From Chryseobacterium geocarposphaerae (GTDB lineage Bacteria; Bacteroidota; Bacteroidia; Flavobacteriales; Weeksellaceae), in NCBI RefSeq assembly GCF_002797535.1, contig NZ_PGFD01000001.1:372001-436000 (forward strand): DNA of 64,000 nucleotides, written 5' to 3'. Below are positions 54,463-63,400 of the stretch, piece by piece; positions within the stretch are counted from its first letter, which is position 1, and each line of letters starts with the position of its first letter. The position numbers and the translations under genes are program-made. The notes under the pieces were generated by a model, which did not search any database, had not been told where the DNA came from, and was given only the letters and a program-made list of their open reading frames with translations.

Positions 54463-55875
54463 ATGAAGATCGAGCAAATTTATACTGGGTGTCTTTCCCA
54501 TGCAGCTTATTTTCTGGAAAGCGATGGAGAGGTTGCTATTTTTGATCCCTTACGTGATGTGGATTCCTATATTTCAAAAGCAGAAGCTGGACAAGCTAAA
54601 ATAAAGTATGTTTTTGAGACCCACTTTCATGCAGACTTTGTAAGCGGACATCTTGAACTAAAAGCCAAGACAGAGGCTGATATTGTTTTTGGGCCCACAG
54701 CAAAACCATCTTATGAAGCGATAGTAGCGGATGACGGAGATATTTTCTATGTGGGCAAATGTATGGTAAAGGTGATCCATACACCTGGCCACACCATGGA
54801 AAGCACAACATACCTGATCTTTGACGAAAATGGTGATCAGAGCGCTATCATCACCGGGGACACTTTATTTATAGGTGATGTCGGCCGGCCGGATCTTGCA
54901 CAGCATGTCAACAGTGAGCTTACACAGGATAGATTGGCCAGATTGTTATTTCATTCTTTAAGAGAAAAAATAATGCCTCTTGATGATCATCTGATCGTTT
55001 ACCCAAATCATGGGGCAGGAAGTGCGTGTGGCAAAATGATGAGCAAAGAGACAACCGATACGTTAGGCCATCAGAAAGAAACCAATTATGCCTTGAGAAA
55101 AGATATGACCGAAGATGAATTTGTTTCAGAATTACTTTCCGGCTTAACGGACCCTCCCGGATATTTTCCGAAAAATGTTCTGCTTAACATCAATGGTTAT
55201 GATCATCTTGATGCTGTACTAATTAAAGGAAAGAACCCGCTGATCGCTGACCATTTTCTAAAGATAACGGAAGATGATGATGTATTGATTTTAGACACCA
55301 GAAATGCCTCAGCATTTGCACAAGGTTTTGTTCCTGGTAGCCTTAATATCGGGCTGGATGGAAGCTTTGCCAATTGGGTTGGTGAAATGATCAGTGATAT
55401 TAATCAAAAAATAGTTTTAGTGACTGATGAGGGGAGAGAGGAGGAAAGTATCGTAAGACTATCAAGAGTAGGATACGACAATACCATCGGTTATCTTAAA
55501 GGAGGATTTGAATCCTGGAAGAATGCAAACAAAAAAATTGAAACTGCAGAAAGGATCTCGGCTGAAAAGTTGAAAGAAATCTATGGTGAAAGCCTAATCA
55601 TCTTTGATGTAAGAAAGAATAGTGAGTTTGAATCCGAACATGTTGCAGGTGCTATCAATGTTCCTTTAAACAAAATAAACTTTCATTTTGATTCTTTTCC
55701 AAAGGACAGATCATTTATTATATATTGTGCGGGAGGTTATAGAAGTATGATAGCAGCATCAATACTAAAACAAAATGGATTTAAAGATTTTGCGGATGTC
55801 GAAGGAGGCTTTACGGAGATAAAGAAAAATGACCTGCCGAGAACTGCTTATTCAGCACCGACCACGTTTTTATAA
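54463..55875 (+). CDS. MBL-fold hydrolase with two rhodanese domains
   Basis: The 470-residue protein has an N-terminal metallo-beta-lactamase domain (THFHADFVSGH: H54, H56, D58; TPGHTMESTTYL; ITGDTLFIGDVGRPDL), as in ETHE1-like persulfide dioxygenases. Two rhodanese domains follow. The first (VLILDTRNASAFAQGFVPGS, residues about 275-350) has VTDEGREEE where the active-site loop should be and no Cys. The second (LIIFDVRKNSEFESEHVAGA) keeps the catalytic Cys at 422 (IIYCAGGYRSM). It probably handles sulfane sulfur or glutathione persulfide. Confidence 0.94.
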   Translation: MKIEQIYTGCLSHAAYFLESDGEVAIFDPLRDVDSYISKAEAGQAKIKYVFETHFHADFVSGHLELKAKTEADIVFGPTAKPSYEAIVADDGDIFYVGKCMVKVIHTPGHTMESTTYLIFDENGDQSAIITGDTLFIGDVGRPDLAQHVNSELTQDRLARLLFHSLREKIMPLDDHLIVYPNHGAGSACGKMMSKETTDTLGHQKETNYALRKDMTEDEFVSELLSGLTDPPGYFPKNVLLNINGYDHLDAVLIKGKNPLIADHFLKITEDDDVLILDTRNASAFAQGFVPGSLNIGLDGSFANWVGEMISDINQKIVLVTDEGREEESIVRLSRVGYDNTIGYLKGGFESWKNANKKIETAERISAEKLKEIYGESLIIFDVRKNSEFESEHVAGAINVPLNKINFHFDSFPKDRSFIIYCAGGYRSMIAASILKQNGFKDFADVEGGFTEIKKNDLPRTAYSAPTTFL

Positions 55876-56372
55876 GGCTTAATCTTTTACAGAGTTGGAA
55901 GGATGTTAAAGTGTCTAAATCATATAATCAGACAATGACAGGTAATTTATAGGAAAGGACAGCTATGAATGAGCAGCTTTCTGTTATAGAAAAATCCAGA
56001 TAATTCTAGTTTGTAACAGAATAAATACTTATCGAAATACATCACCGTATAAAGTGTTGAACCTATCTGAGGGAAAGATTTTTGGGAAGATTAAAGATTG
56101 GTGCAAATACTTTTAGTGAAATGCCTTCATATTTTATACAATTAATCTATGAACGGATATGACGATATATCTTAGGGAGTTATCAATATTGTAAACAAAA
56201 GAAGATAGGCGGAACTTCTGAGTTCCTTAATATGAAGATATACATACCGGTTTTATTAATCGACAGATAAAATTGGTTTATATTCAGGATTCTGTTACAA
56301 AATACTGCGATATAGATACATCAATAATTTTTCAGATTCCCACTTTTGTTATTCAATTTTAACAAAGAAAAA
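55876..56372. other. 497-bp region without a gene
   Basis: No coding remnant recognised. It contains a perfect short inverted repeat, GGAACT-tctg-AGTTCC (56211-56226). This could be a weak hairpin or operator for the SDR gene downstream. Confidence 0.35.
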
Positions 56373-57131
56373 ATGAAAAAAGTATTGATTACAGGAGCCA
56401 ATAAAGGGATTGGTTTTGAAATGGCAAAACAGCTGGCCGAAAAAGGATATTATATTTTTATCGGCAGCCGAGATCTGCAAAACGGTTTAGATGCAGTAAA
56501 GAAACTGAAAGAACAAGGTTTGGAAAATATTAAAGCCATACAACTGGATGTCACTGATCAGGAGTCTGTGAATCTGGCACGTATTGAAATCGGTCGTTCA
56601 ACAGATTATTTGGATATTTTGATAAATAATGCAGGGATAAACGGGATAGAATTTAATGGCAATACACCTGTCATGCACTCTGCGATCAGGACGGGTGTAG
56701 ATAAATTTAAAGAGGTCTATGAAGTAAATGTCTTTGGAGTTATCAGGACTACCCAAGCATTTTTTGACTTATTGGAGCGATCCACAGAACCCCGTATTAC
56801 AAATGTAAGTTCAAGCCAGGGTTCACTGACGTTGCACAGTGATCCAACTTACAAATATTACAATGCAAAAGGAGCGGTGTATCAGTCCTCAAAATCAGCG
56901 CTGAACATGTATACCATCGCTTTGGCACATGAGCTGCGTGATACAAACTTTAAAGTAAATGCCGTCAGTCCACCATCTACTGCTACCGATTTTAATCACC
57001 ATTTGGGTACAAGTACTGTAGAAGTGGGCGCAGAGCATATTCTCCGTTATACCCTTATAGACAATGATGGACCTACGGGCAAATTCTTCTGTGTAGACAA
57101 CAATCCTAAAACAGGTGAAATTCCTTGGTAA
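56373..57131 (+). CDS. Classical SDR oxidoreductase
   Basis: From ATG 56373 the protein of 252 residues has TGANKGIG (residues 8-15), NNAGINGIEF and a catalytic YQSSK motif (GAVYQSSKSALNMYT). This matches carbonyl reductase-like SDRs. The in-frame ATG at 56346 would add nine residues without a family match. An AraC gene follows 30 bp downstream. Confidence 0.93.
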   Translation: MKKVLITGANKGIGFEMAKQLAEKGYYIFIGSRDLQNGLDAVKKLKEQGLENIKAIQLDVTDQESVNLARIEIGRSTDYLDILINNAGINGIEFNGNTPVMHSAIRTGVDKFKEVYEVNVFGVIRTTQAFFDLLERSTEPRITNVSSSQGSLTLHSDPTYKYYNAKGAVYQSSKSALNMYTIALAHELRDTNFKVNAVSPPSTATDFNHHLGTSTVEVGAEHILRYTLIDNDGPTGKFFCVDNNPKTGEIPW

Positions 57132-57161
57132 CAAACAAAGAGAATTTACTAAATTTATCTA

Positions 57162-58082
57162 ATGAAACAGGATCCTAAAATACCTTACCATTATAATTCT
57201 TTAATAGATTTACATCGGATGCTCGGGCTGCCTAAGCCTTTGCATCCGTTGATAAGCCTGATTGATAACAGTTATAATCAATTGCAGGTAAGCCATTTGC
57301 CAGATCATCATACTTCTGTTTTTTATAAAATATCATTAAAGCAGAATCTGAAAGGAAAAATAAAATACGGTCAGCAGTATTATGATTTTGACGACGGTGG
57401 ATTGTTTTTTGTTTCACCTAATCAGGTAACCTCCAACAGTGACACTAACGATGATCATTCAGGGTATACCTTGATCATTCACCCTGATTTTTTACTGACC
57501 TATCCTCTTGCAGCAACGATCAAGCGTTATGGCTTTTTTTCTTATTCTGCAAATGAAGCTCTGCATTTGTCGGCAAAGGAAAAGGAAACTATTATTACAA
57601 TTTTTAAAAATATAGATAATGAGTTGAAAGACAGGTTGGACGACTTTAGCCAGGATGTCATCATTTCACAAATTGAATCATTGCTGAATTACAGTAATCG
57701 TTTCTACAAGCGACAGTTCCTGACACGAAAAGCTTTTAATAACAGTTTGTTACAAAAAATGGAAGCCCTGCTTGATGATTATTTCAATGCTGAAAAGTCC
57801 TTAATTAACGGTATTCCGACCGTTCAATATCTTGCAGATGAACTGCATCTTTCCCCCAGTTATTTAAGTGATATGCTCCGCAACCTGACCGGGCAAAATG
57901 CCCAGCAGCATATACAAGCCAGGCTTATAGAAAAGGCAAAGGAAAAACTATCGACAACAGATCTATCTGTCAGCCAGATTGCTTATGAGCTTGGTTTTGA
58001 ACATTCACAGTCTTTTAGTAGATTATTTAAAAGTAAAACCAATCAAAGTCCCATTGATTTTAAGTCTTCGTTAAAAAATTAG
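57162..58082 (+). CDS. AraC-family transcriptional regulator
   Basis: The 306-residue protein has a sensory N-terminal half (YYDFDDGGLFFVSPNQVTSN) and a C-terminal AraC HTH (YLADELHLSPSYLSDMLRNL, then SQIAYELGFEHSQSFSRLFK and NQSPIDFKSS). It is co-oriented with the SDR gene and probably regulates it. Confidence 0.93.
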   Translation: MKQDPKIPYHYNSLIDLHRMLGLPKPLHPLISLIDNSYNQLQVSHLPDHHTSVFYKISLKQNLKGKIKYGQQYYDFDDGGLFFVSPNQVTSNSDTNDDHSGYTLIIHPDFLLTYPLAATIKRYGFFSYSANEALHLSAKEKETIITIFKNIDNELKDRLDDFSQDVIISQIESLLNYSNRFYKRQFLTRKAFNNSLLQKMEALLDDYFNAEKSLINGIPTVQYLADELHLSPSYLSDMLRNLTGQNAQQHIQARLIEKAKEKLSTTDLSVSQIAYELGFEHSQSFSRLFKSKTNQSPIDFKSSLKN

Positions 58083-58262
58083 TTAATCATGATAATAATT
58101 TTCTTAAATGTACCGCTGTTTGGTAGTCAGGAAAAAGGGCTTAGATCTATTTATTAAACGAAATTCCTGTCAAGATTATCCTATTGTAAAGCTTTTCATG
58201 CTTTACAATTTCTGAATCTAAATTGTCTCAGAAAGAACTAAAATCTGTCATCATGGAGCTTC

Positions 58263-58370
58263 GGCTATTTGATGGGATTTGAAAATCTTAGCCATTTTAC
58301 CCGCATATTTGAACGGTATATTGGCATGAAACCAAAGGCTTACAGTATGTTGAACCAAAGTATTGGATAA
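58263..58370 (+). pseudogene. AraC-family C-terminal remnant
   Basis: The frame encodes GYLMGFENLSHFTRIFERYI, then GMKPKAYSMLNQSIG and TAA, the last helix and tail of an AraC HTH. Nothing of the remaining protein is visible upstream in 58083-58262. Confidence 0.8.
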
Positions 58371-58404
58371 TTTGTTAATTGTAAATTGCATAAAAACAAG
58401 GATA

Positions 58405-59010
58405 ATGAATGCACTTATACAGAAGCTGACTGCAGTGGAGCATGGCTTCAAATCATTTGAAGCGGAAGCTCAAAAAATAGTTGACAATCAAACTTTATCG
58501 GAGTCAAAAGCAATAGCTATCGATATGCTTCGAAGTGAGTTTTACCAGATTCGGTGTTGTGCCATCTTTATCTTGGGATTTATTACAGCCAAAGATAATA
58601 CAGTGCTGCTTTTACTAAAGAACGCCGCACGTTCGGATGAAAGCTGGCAGGTGCAGGAAATTATTGCAAAAGCATTTGATCAATACTGTAAAGATAATGG
58701 CTATGAAAATTCACTCCCCGAAATCAAGGCGTGGCTCAGTGATGAGCATCCCAATGTTTGCCGTGCGGTTACAGAAGGATTAAGGATATGGACGGGACGG
58801 CCTTATTTTAAAACGCATCCTGAAGTGGCTATTGATTTCATTAGCCAACATAAAGCCAACGATAGTGAGTACCTTCGGAAATCGGTCGGAAATTCGTTAA
58901 GGGATATCAGCAAAAAATATGGAGAACTGGTCAGAATGGAAATAGCAAAATGGGATCTTCAGGATAAGAGGATTGCCTTCACCTACGATTATGTGCTTAA
59001 AAGGCACTGA
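58405..59010 (+). CDS. HEAT-repeat protein, AlkC/AlkD-like
   Basis: ATG at 58405, preceded by AAGGA, gives a 201-residue protein of HEAT-type helical repeats. The C-terminal stretch EGLRIWTGRPYFKTHPEVAI followed by NDSEYLRKSVGNSLRDISKK resembles AlkC/AlkD-type DNA alkylation repair proteins, which excise alkylated bases. The catalytic residues cannot be assigned here. The TTG at 58363 would add 14 unsupported residues. Confidence 0.75.
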   Translation: MNALIQKLTAVEHGFKSFEAEAQKIVDNQTLSESKAIAIDMLRSEFYQIRCCAIFILGFITAKDNTVLLLLKNAARSDESWQVQEIIAKAFDQYCKDNGYENSLPEIKAWLSDEHPNVCRAVTEGLRIWTGRPYFKTHPEVAIDFISQHKANDSEYLRKSVGNSLRDISKKYGELVRMEIAKWDLQDKRIAFTYDYVLKRH

Positions 59011-59157
59011 TGAGATTTTAATGATTAGATCTTCGGATGCTTTTTCAAAGTAGGATTGATTTTATATTTATGTTTTTATTAGTTGTTATGTTTATTTAGC
59101 TAAGGCTGCATAATTACAATTACTATAGCTGAATTGATAGTAATTATTTTCTATGTA

Positions 59158-59592
59158 CTATTTCGGCAAATGAGCTACCAATTCAACCTCGAGTTTGGAG
59201 TCCGGCATATAGAGTCTCTGAACTTGTATCCAGGTGGCAGCGGGAAAATCATTGTTGTAAAATTTCTTCCTTACATTATTATGCTTTTTCATAGCTTCAA
59301 TGTCCGTTGTGTAGAGGTTTTCCTTTACCACGTTGTCAAATGTTGCACCGTATTTTGAAAGTACTGTTTTTAAATTATTATACACAGAAGTAATTCCTTC
59401 CGGTGTAATATTATTTGTTACCACTCCTGAAATATAAATGACATTATCAACCTTTATAGCCTGAGTATATCCTGCCGTACTATCCTGTGTCTTATGATTC
59501 CAATGCCATTTTTCTTTCTGTATTTTGGTTTTTTGAGAAAACACATTGCTGAAAACCAAGATAAAAGCAATTATAATTAAATGTCTCATCAT
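59158..59592 (-). CDS. Exported RidA-family protein
   Basis: The 144-residue protein begins with a signal peptide (HLIIIAFILVFSNVFSQ) followed by a RidA/YjgF domain (YTQAIKVDNVIYISGVVTN, ITSVYNNLKTVLSKYGATFD, and FPAATWIQVQRLYMPDSKLE). Cytoplasmic RidA deaminates reactive enamines. The equivalent of the substrate Arg is replaced by Gln (WIQVQRL), so the function of exported members is uncertain. Confidence 0.9.
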   Translation of the reverse strand: MMRHLIIIAFILVFSNVFSQKTKIQKEKWHWNHKTQDSTAGYTQAIKVDNVIYISGVVTNNITPEGITSVYNNLKTVLSKYGATFDNVVKENLYTTDIEAMKKHNNVRKKFYNNDFPAATWIQVQRLYMPDSKLEVELVAHLPK

Positions 59593-59904
59593 GTAAGTAG
59601 TATTAGGGTAATTTTAATATTAAGCTGATTTTAATTACTGCAATAAAATTAAAAATATAATCTATTTAAGATATCAGTGTAAATATGTTAAAGTTATTCA
59701 TTTTCATCGGGCTTTACAATAATAGAATTAAATTTGAAAGTACTGGCTTGACAGGAACAGATAAAAAGTGTTTTGCTGCTCCCATCAAAGACAAAAAATG
59801 AAAAGAAATGTTTGCTGGTTGGTCACGCAGAGCTATTAAAAAATATAATTTTTTTTCGATATATGAAAGCTTGATGTGATTTCATGAACATGAAATTATA
59901 AAAC

Positions 59905-59938
59905 TTATGAAGAAAATTAATTTCTTTTCATAACTTTG
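59905..59938 (+). promoter_or_regulatory. Inverted repeat and -7 box of the metal-efflux locus
   Basis: TTATGAA at 59905 is mirrored by TTCATAA at 59927-59933 around an AT-rich centre. The -7 box TAACTTTG (59931-59938) overlaps the repeat. It ends 5 bp before the GTG start, so the message would be leaderless or nearly so. A metal-responsive repressor site is the natural reading (inference). Upstream, 59593-59904 shows no gene. Confidence 0.45.
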
Positions 59939-59943
59939 CGAAA

Positions 59944-60336
59944 GTGAAAAGAGCATTATCCATATTTTTTTTGATCCTATTCCTATCTACAACCATTATA
60001 GGAAATCAGCTCTTGAAACTACCCGATCTGATCGAACATTTTATATTGCATCAGAAAGAACATGATAAGGAGTCTAATTCATTTATAGGATTTTTAAAGG
60101 AACACTATTCTTATAATAGTCCTCACAATAATTTAGCCAATCAAAGCCATAAGAACTTGCCTTTTAAAAGCTTGGATGTTCATGCTTCTCATATTAGTGT
60201 TTTTAACTTTCAGCCTAATACATTTACATTTTTAAAGAGCATTCCCGAAATTAAGGAACAGCCTTTATCTAGTATCAATTCTTTTGTTCCATCTGCTCAG
60301 CGCAAAGGCATTTGGCAGCCCCCTCGTTTTTGTTAA
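59944..60336 (+). CDS. Small exported protein preceding a metal-efflux pump
   Basis: The 130-residue protein starts at GTG 59944 and has a signal peptide (ALSIFFLILFLSTTIIG). It has a His-rich body (IEHFILHQKEHDKESNSF, HYSYNSPHNNLANQSHKNL) that may bind metal ions. Similar small His-rich proteins precede CusA/CzcA genes in Bacteroidota (from memory). It is followed by the pump gene 89 bp later. Confidence 0.75.
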   Translation: MKRALSIFFLILFLSTTIIGNQLLKLPDLIEHFILHQKEHDKESNSFIGFLKEHYSYNSPHNNLANQSHKNLPFKSLDVHASHISVFNFQPNTFTFLKSIPEIKEQPLSSINSFVPSAQRKGIWQPPRFC

Positions 60337-60425
60337 TCATTTGACATTCTCAAAAGAATTTTCTTTTGAGCCATTACATGTTCGGCTAATGTCGATATGG
60401 ATGTTTAATGCTTAACAAATAAAAT

Positions 60426-63400
60426 ATGCTTAATAAAATAATTGAGTTTTCTATAAAAAATAAACTCATTATCGGGCTTTTTATCGTGGCCTTAATAGGT
60501 TATGGCGTATATGAGGTGAAGAAACTTCCCATAGATGCGGTTCCCGATATTACAGATAATCAGGTGCAGATAATTACTGTTGCGCCATCTCTCGGAGCTC
60601 CGGATGTAGAGCGATTAATTACATTCCCCATTGAACAGGTCAATAACAATATTCCGGGACTGAAATCACTTCGTAGTTTTTCAAGATTCGGACTATCAGT
60701 AGTAACCATTGTTTTTGATGATAATACTGATATTTATTGGGCAAGACAGCAAGTTTCCGAAAGACTTCAGCAAATACAGGATCAAATACCTAAAGGGTTT
60801 GGTACACCCATTTTAGCGCCTGTAACAACGGGATTAGGAGAAATCTATCAGTACTCTGTCCGTCCTAAGAAAGGATATGAAGGCAAATACGATGCTATGG
60901 AACTTCGTACGATTCAGGACTGGATTGTCCGCCGTCAGCTCATTGGTGTTAAAGGGGTCGCTGAGGTAAGTAGTTTCGGCGGACTTTTAAAACAATATGA
61001 AATTGCTGTTGACCCTGCAAGGTTGAAAGCCAATAATGTTTCTATCAGTGATGTATTTACCGCTATTGAAAACAACAACCAGAATACCGGAGGTGCTTAT
61101 ATTGAAAAAGGACCGACTGCTTTGTTTATTCGCAGTGAAGGTCTTGTGGGAACTCAGGAAGATATCCAGAATATTGTTGTAAAAAATCTTGACAATGGTA
61201 TTCCTTTACTTATCCGCGATATTGCCCAGGTAAGATTGGGAAGTGCTACCCGGTATGGTGCAATGACCTATAATGGAGAGCAACAGGTTTCCGGGGCTGT
61301 TGTCATGATGCTGAAAGGAGCCAACAGTAATGAGGTTATCAAAAATATCAAAGAGAAAATTGACCAGATTCAAAAAACACTTCGTGAAGGTGTTGTCATA
61401 GATGCGTTTCTTGATCGTACCAAAATGGTTGACAATTCGATCAATACAGTTACCAAAAACCTAATTGAAGGAGCATTAATAGTAGTGTTCGTATTGGTAT
61501 TTTTCCTGGGAAGTATGCGAGCGGGACTTATTGTTGCCTCTGTTATTCCTTTATCAATGCTTATTGCAGTGATCTTAATGAATACATTCGGAGTCAGCGG
61601 TAACCTGATGAGTTTAGGGGCGTTGGATTTTGGTTTGATTGTCGATGGGACTGTCATTATTGTAGAGGCCGTAATGCACAGGATCCGGCATTCAAACGTT
61701 TATAGCGGAATTAATATTCTTTCTCAGAAACAAATGGATGCTGAGGTGTTGAGTACATCTACCAGAATGAGAAATGCTGCGGTATTCGGTGAAGCGATCA
61801 TCTTAATCGTATATCTTCCGATTTTTGCACTAAAAGGAATTGAAGGGAAAATGTTTACCCCGATGGCGCAGACTGTTGCTTTTGCTTTGGCAGGTGCATT
61901 TGTATTGTCATTAACGTACGTTCCGATGATGACAGCTTTATTTTTGAGTAAAAAAGTTCAGGTAAAAGAGAACTTTTCGGACAAGATTATGGCAAGATTG
62001 GAGAGATCTTATAAAAGTCTATTGGAAAAGGTTCTTGGTTTCCCGAAAGTTATGTTGGTTTCTGTTATATCAATGTTTGTTGTAGCGATCTTGATTTTAT
62101 CAACTCTAGGAGGGGAGTTTATTCCTTCATTACCCGAAGGAGATTTTGCTGTTGAAACCCGGGTTTTACCGGGTAGCAATGTAAATACTTCGATTGATGC
62201 GGTTTCAAAAGGCTCAAAGATTATTTTAGAGAAATTCCCTGAAGTTGAAAAAGTAGTGGGAAAAACGGGAAGCAGTGAAGTGCCAACCGATCCTATGCCG
62301 ATTGATGCCACGGATATGATGATTATTCTTAAAGACAAAAAGGAGTGGAAGTCTGCCGATTCTTATGAAGAGCTGGAAGAAAAGATGGCGAAAGAACTGG
62401 AGGCTGTTCCAGGTGTGACATTCAGTTTTCAGTATCCTGTTGCGATGCGTTTTAACGAGCTGATTTCTGGAGCCAGACAGGATGTTGTGTGCAAAATTTT
62501 CGGAGAGGATCTGGATACTTTAGCAAAATATGCGGATCAACTGGGCAAAATTGTTGGTTCGGTTAAAGGGAGCAGCGGTGTCTATGTAGAAGCGGTTACC
62601 GGAATGCCTCAGATTGTCATTAAGTTCAACAGGGCAACAATCGCTCAATATGGTTTAAATATTAAAAATGTAAATAATGTAGTAAATTCTGCATTTGCGG
62701 GGGCTGTCGGAGGAACCGTCTATGAAGGAGAAAAACGTTTTGATCTAGTAGTCAGATTATTGGGTGATAAGAGACAAAATCTTGAAGATGTTCAAAATTT
62801 GCTGGTATCAACTCCCAGCGGACAGCAGATTCCATTGAGTTCCATTGCTGACGTCAATATTGTTGAAGGACCCAACCAAATCCAAAGAGAAAATTCGCAA
62901 CGTAGAATTATCGTCGGTTTCAACGTTAGGGGAAGAGATGTTCAGAGCTTGGTTCAGGAACTGCAGGACAAAGTTGGAAAACAAATGAAGCTGCCTCCAG
63001 GGTACTATGTGACTTACGGAGGAGCGTTTGAAAATCTGCAGGAAGCAAAATCGAGATTATTTATCGCTGTTCCTGTCGCTTTAGCATTAATTCTTATTTT
63101 ACTTTATTTTGCATTTAACTCAATGAAACAAGCCTTCCTAATTTATACAGCAATCCCGCTTTCGGCGATGGGTGGAATCTTCGCATTGGCTTTAAGGGGA
63201 ATGCCTTTTAGTATCTCTGCAGGAATTGGCTTTATTGCATTATTTGGAGTTGCGGTACTGAATGGAATTGTTTTAATATCGGAATTCAACCGGCTTAAGA
63301 AAGAAGGGATGACCGACTTGCGTGATATCGTTCTTGAAGGAACCAAAGTGCGTTTAAGACCTGTTTTGATGACCGCTTTTGTAGCTTCGCTGGGCTTCCT

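Noticed and set aside
59134..59358. 74-residue plus-strand frame
   Set aside because: Antisense to the RidA gene, which has a clear signal peptide and family motifs.
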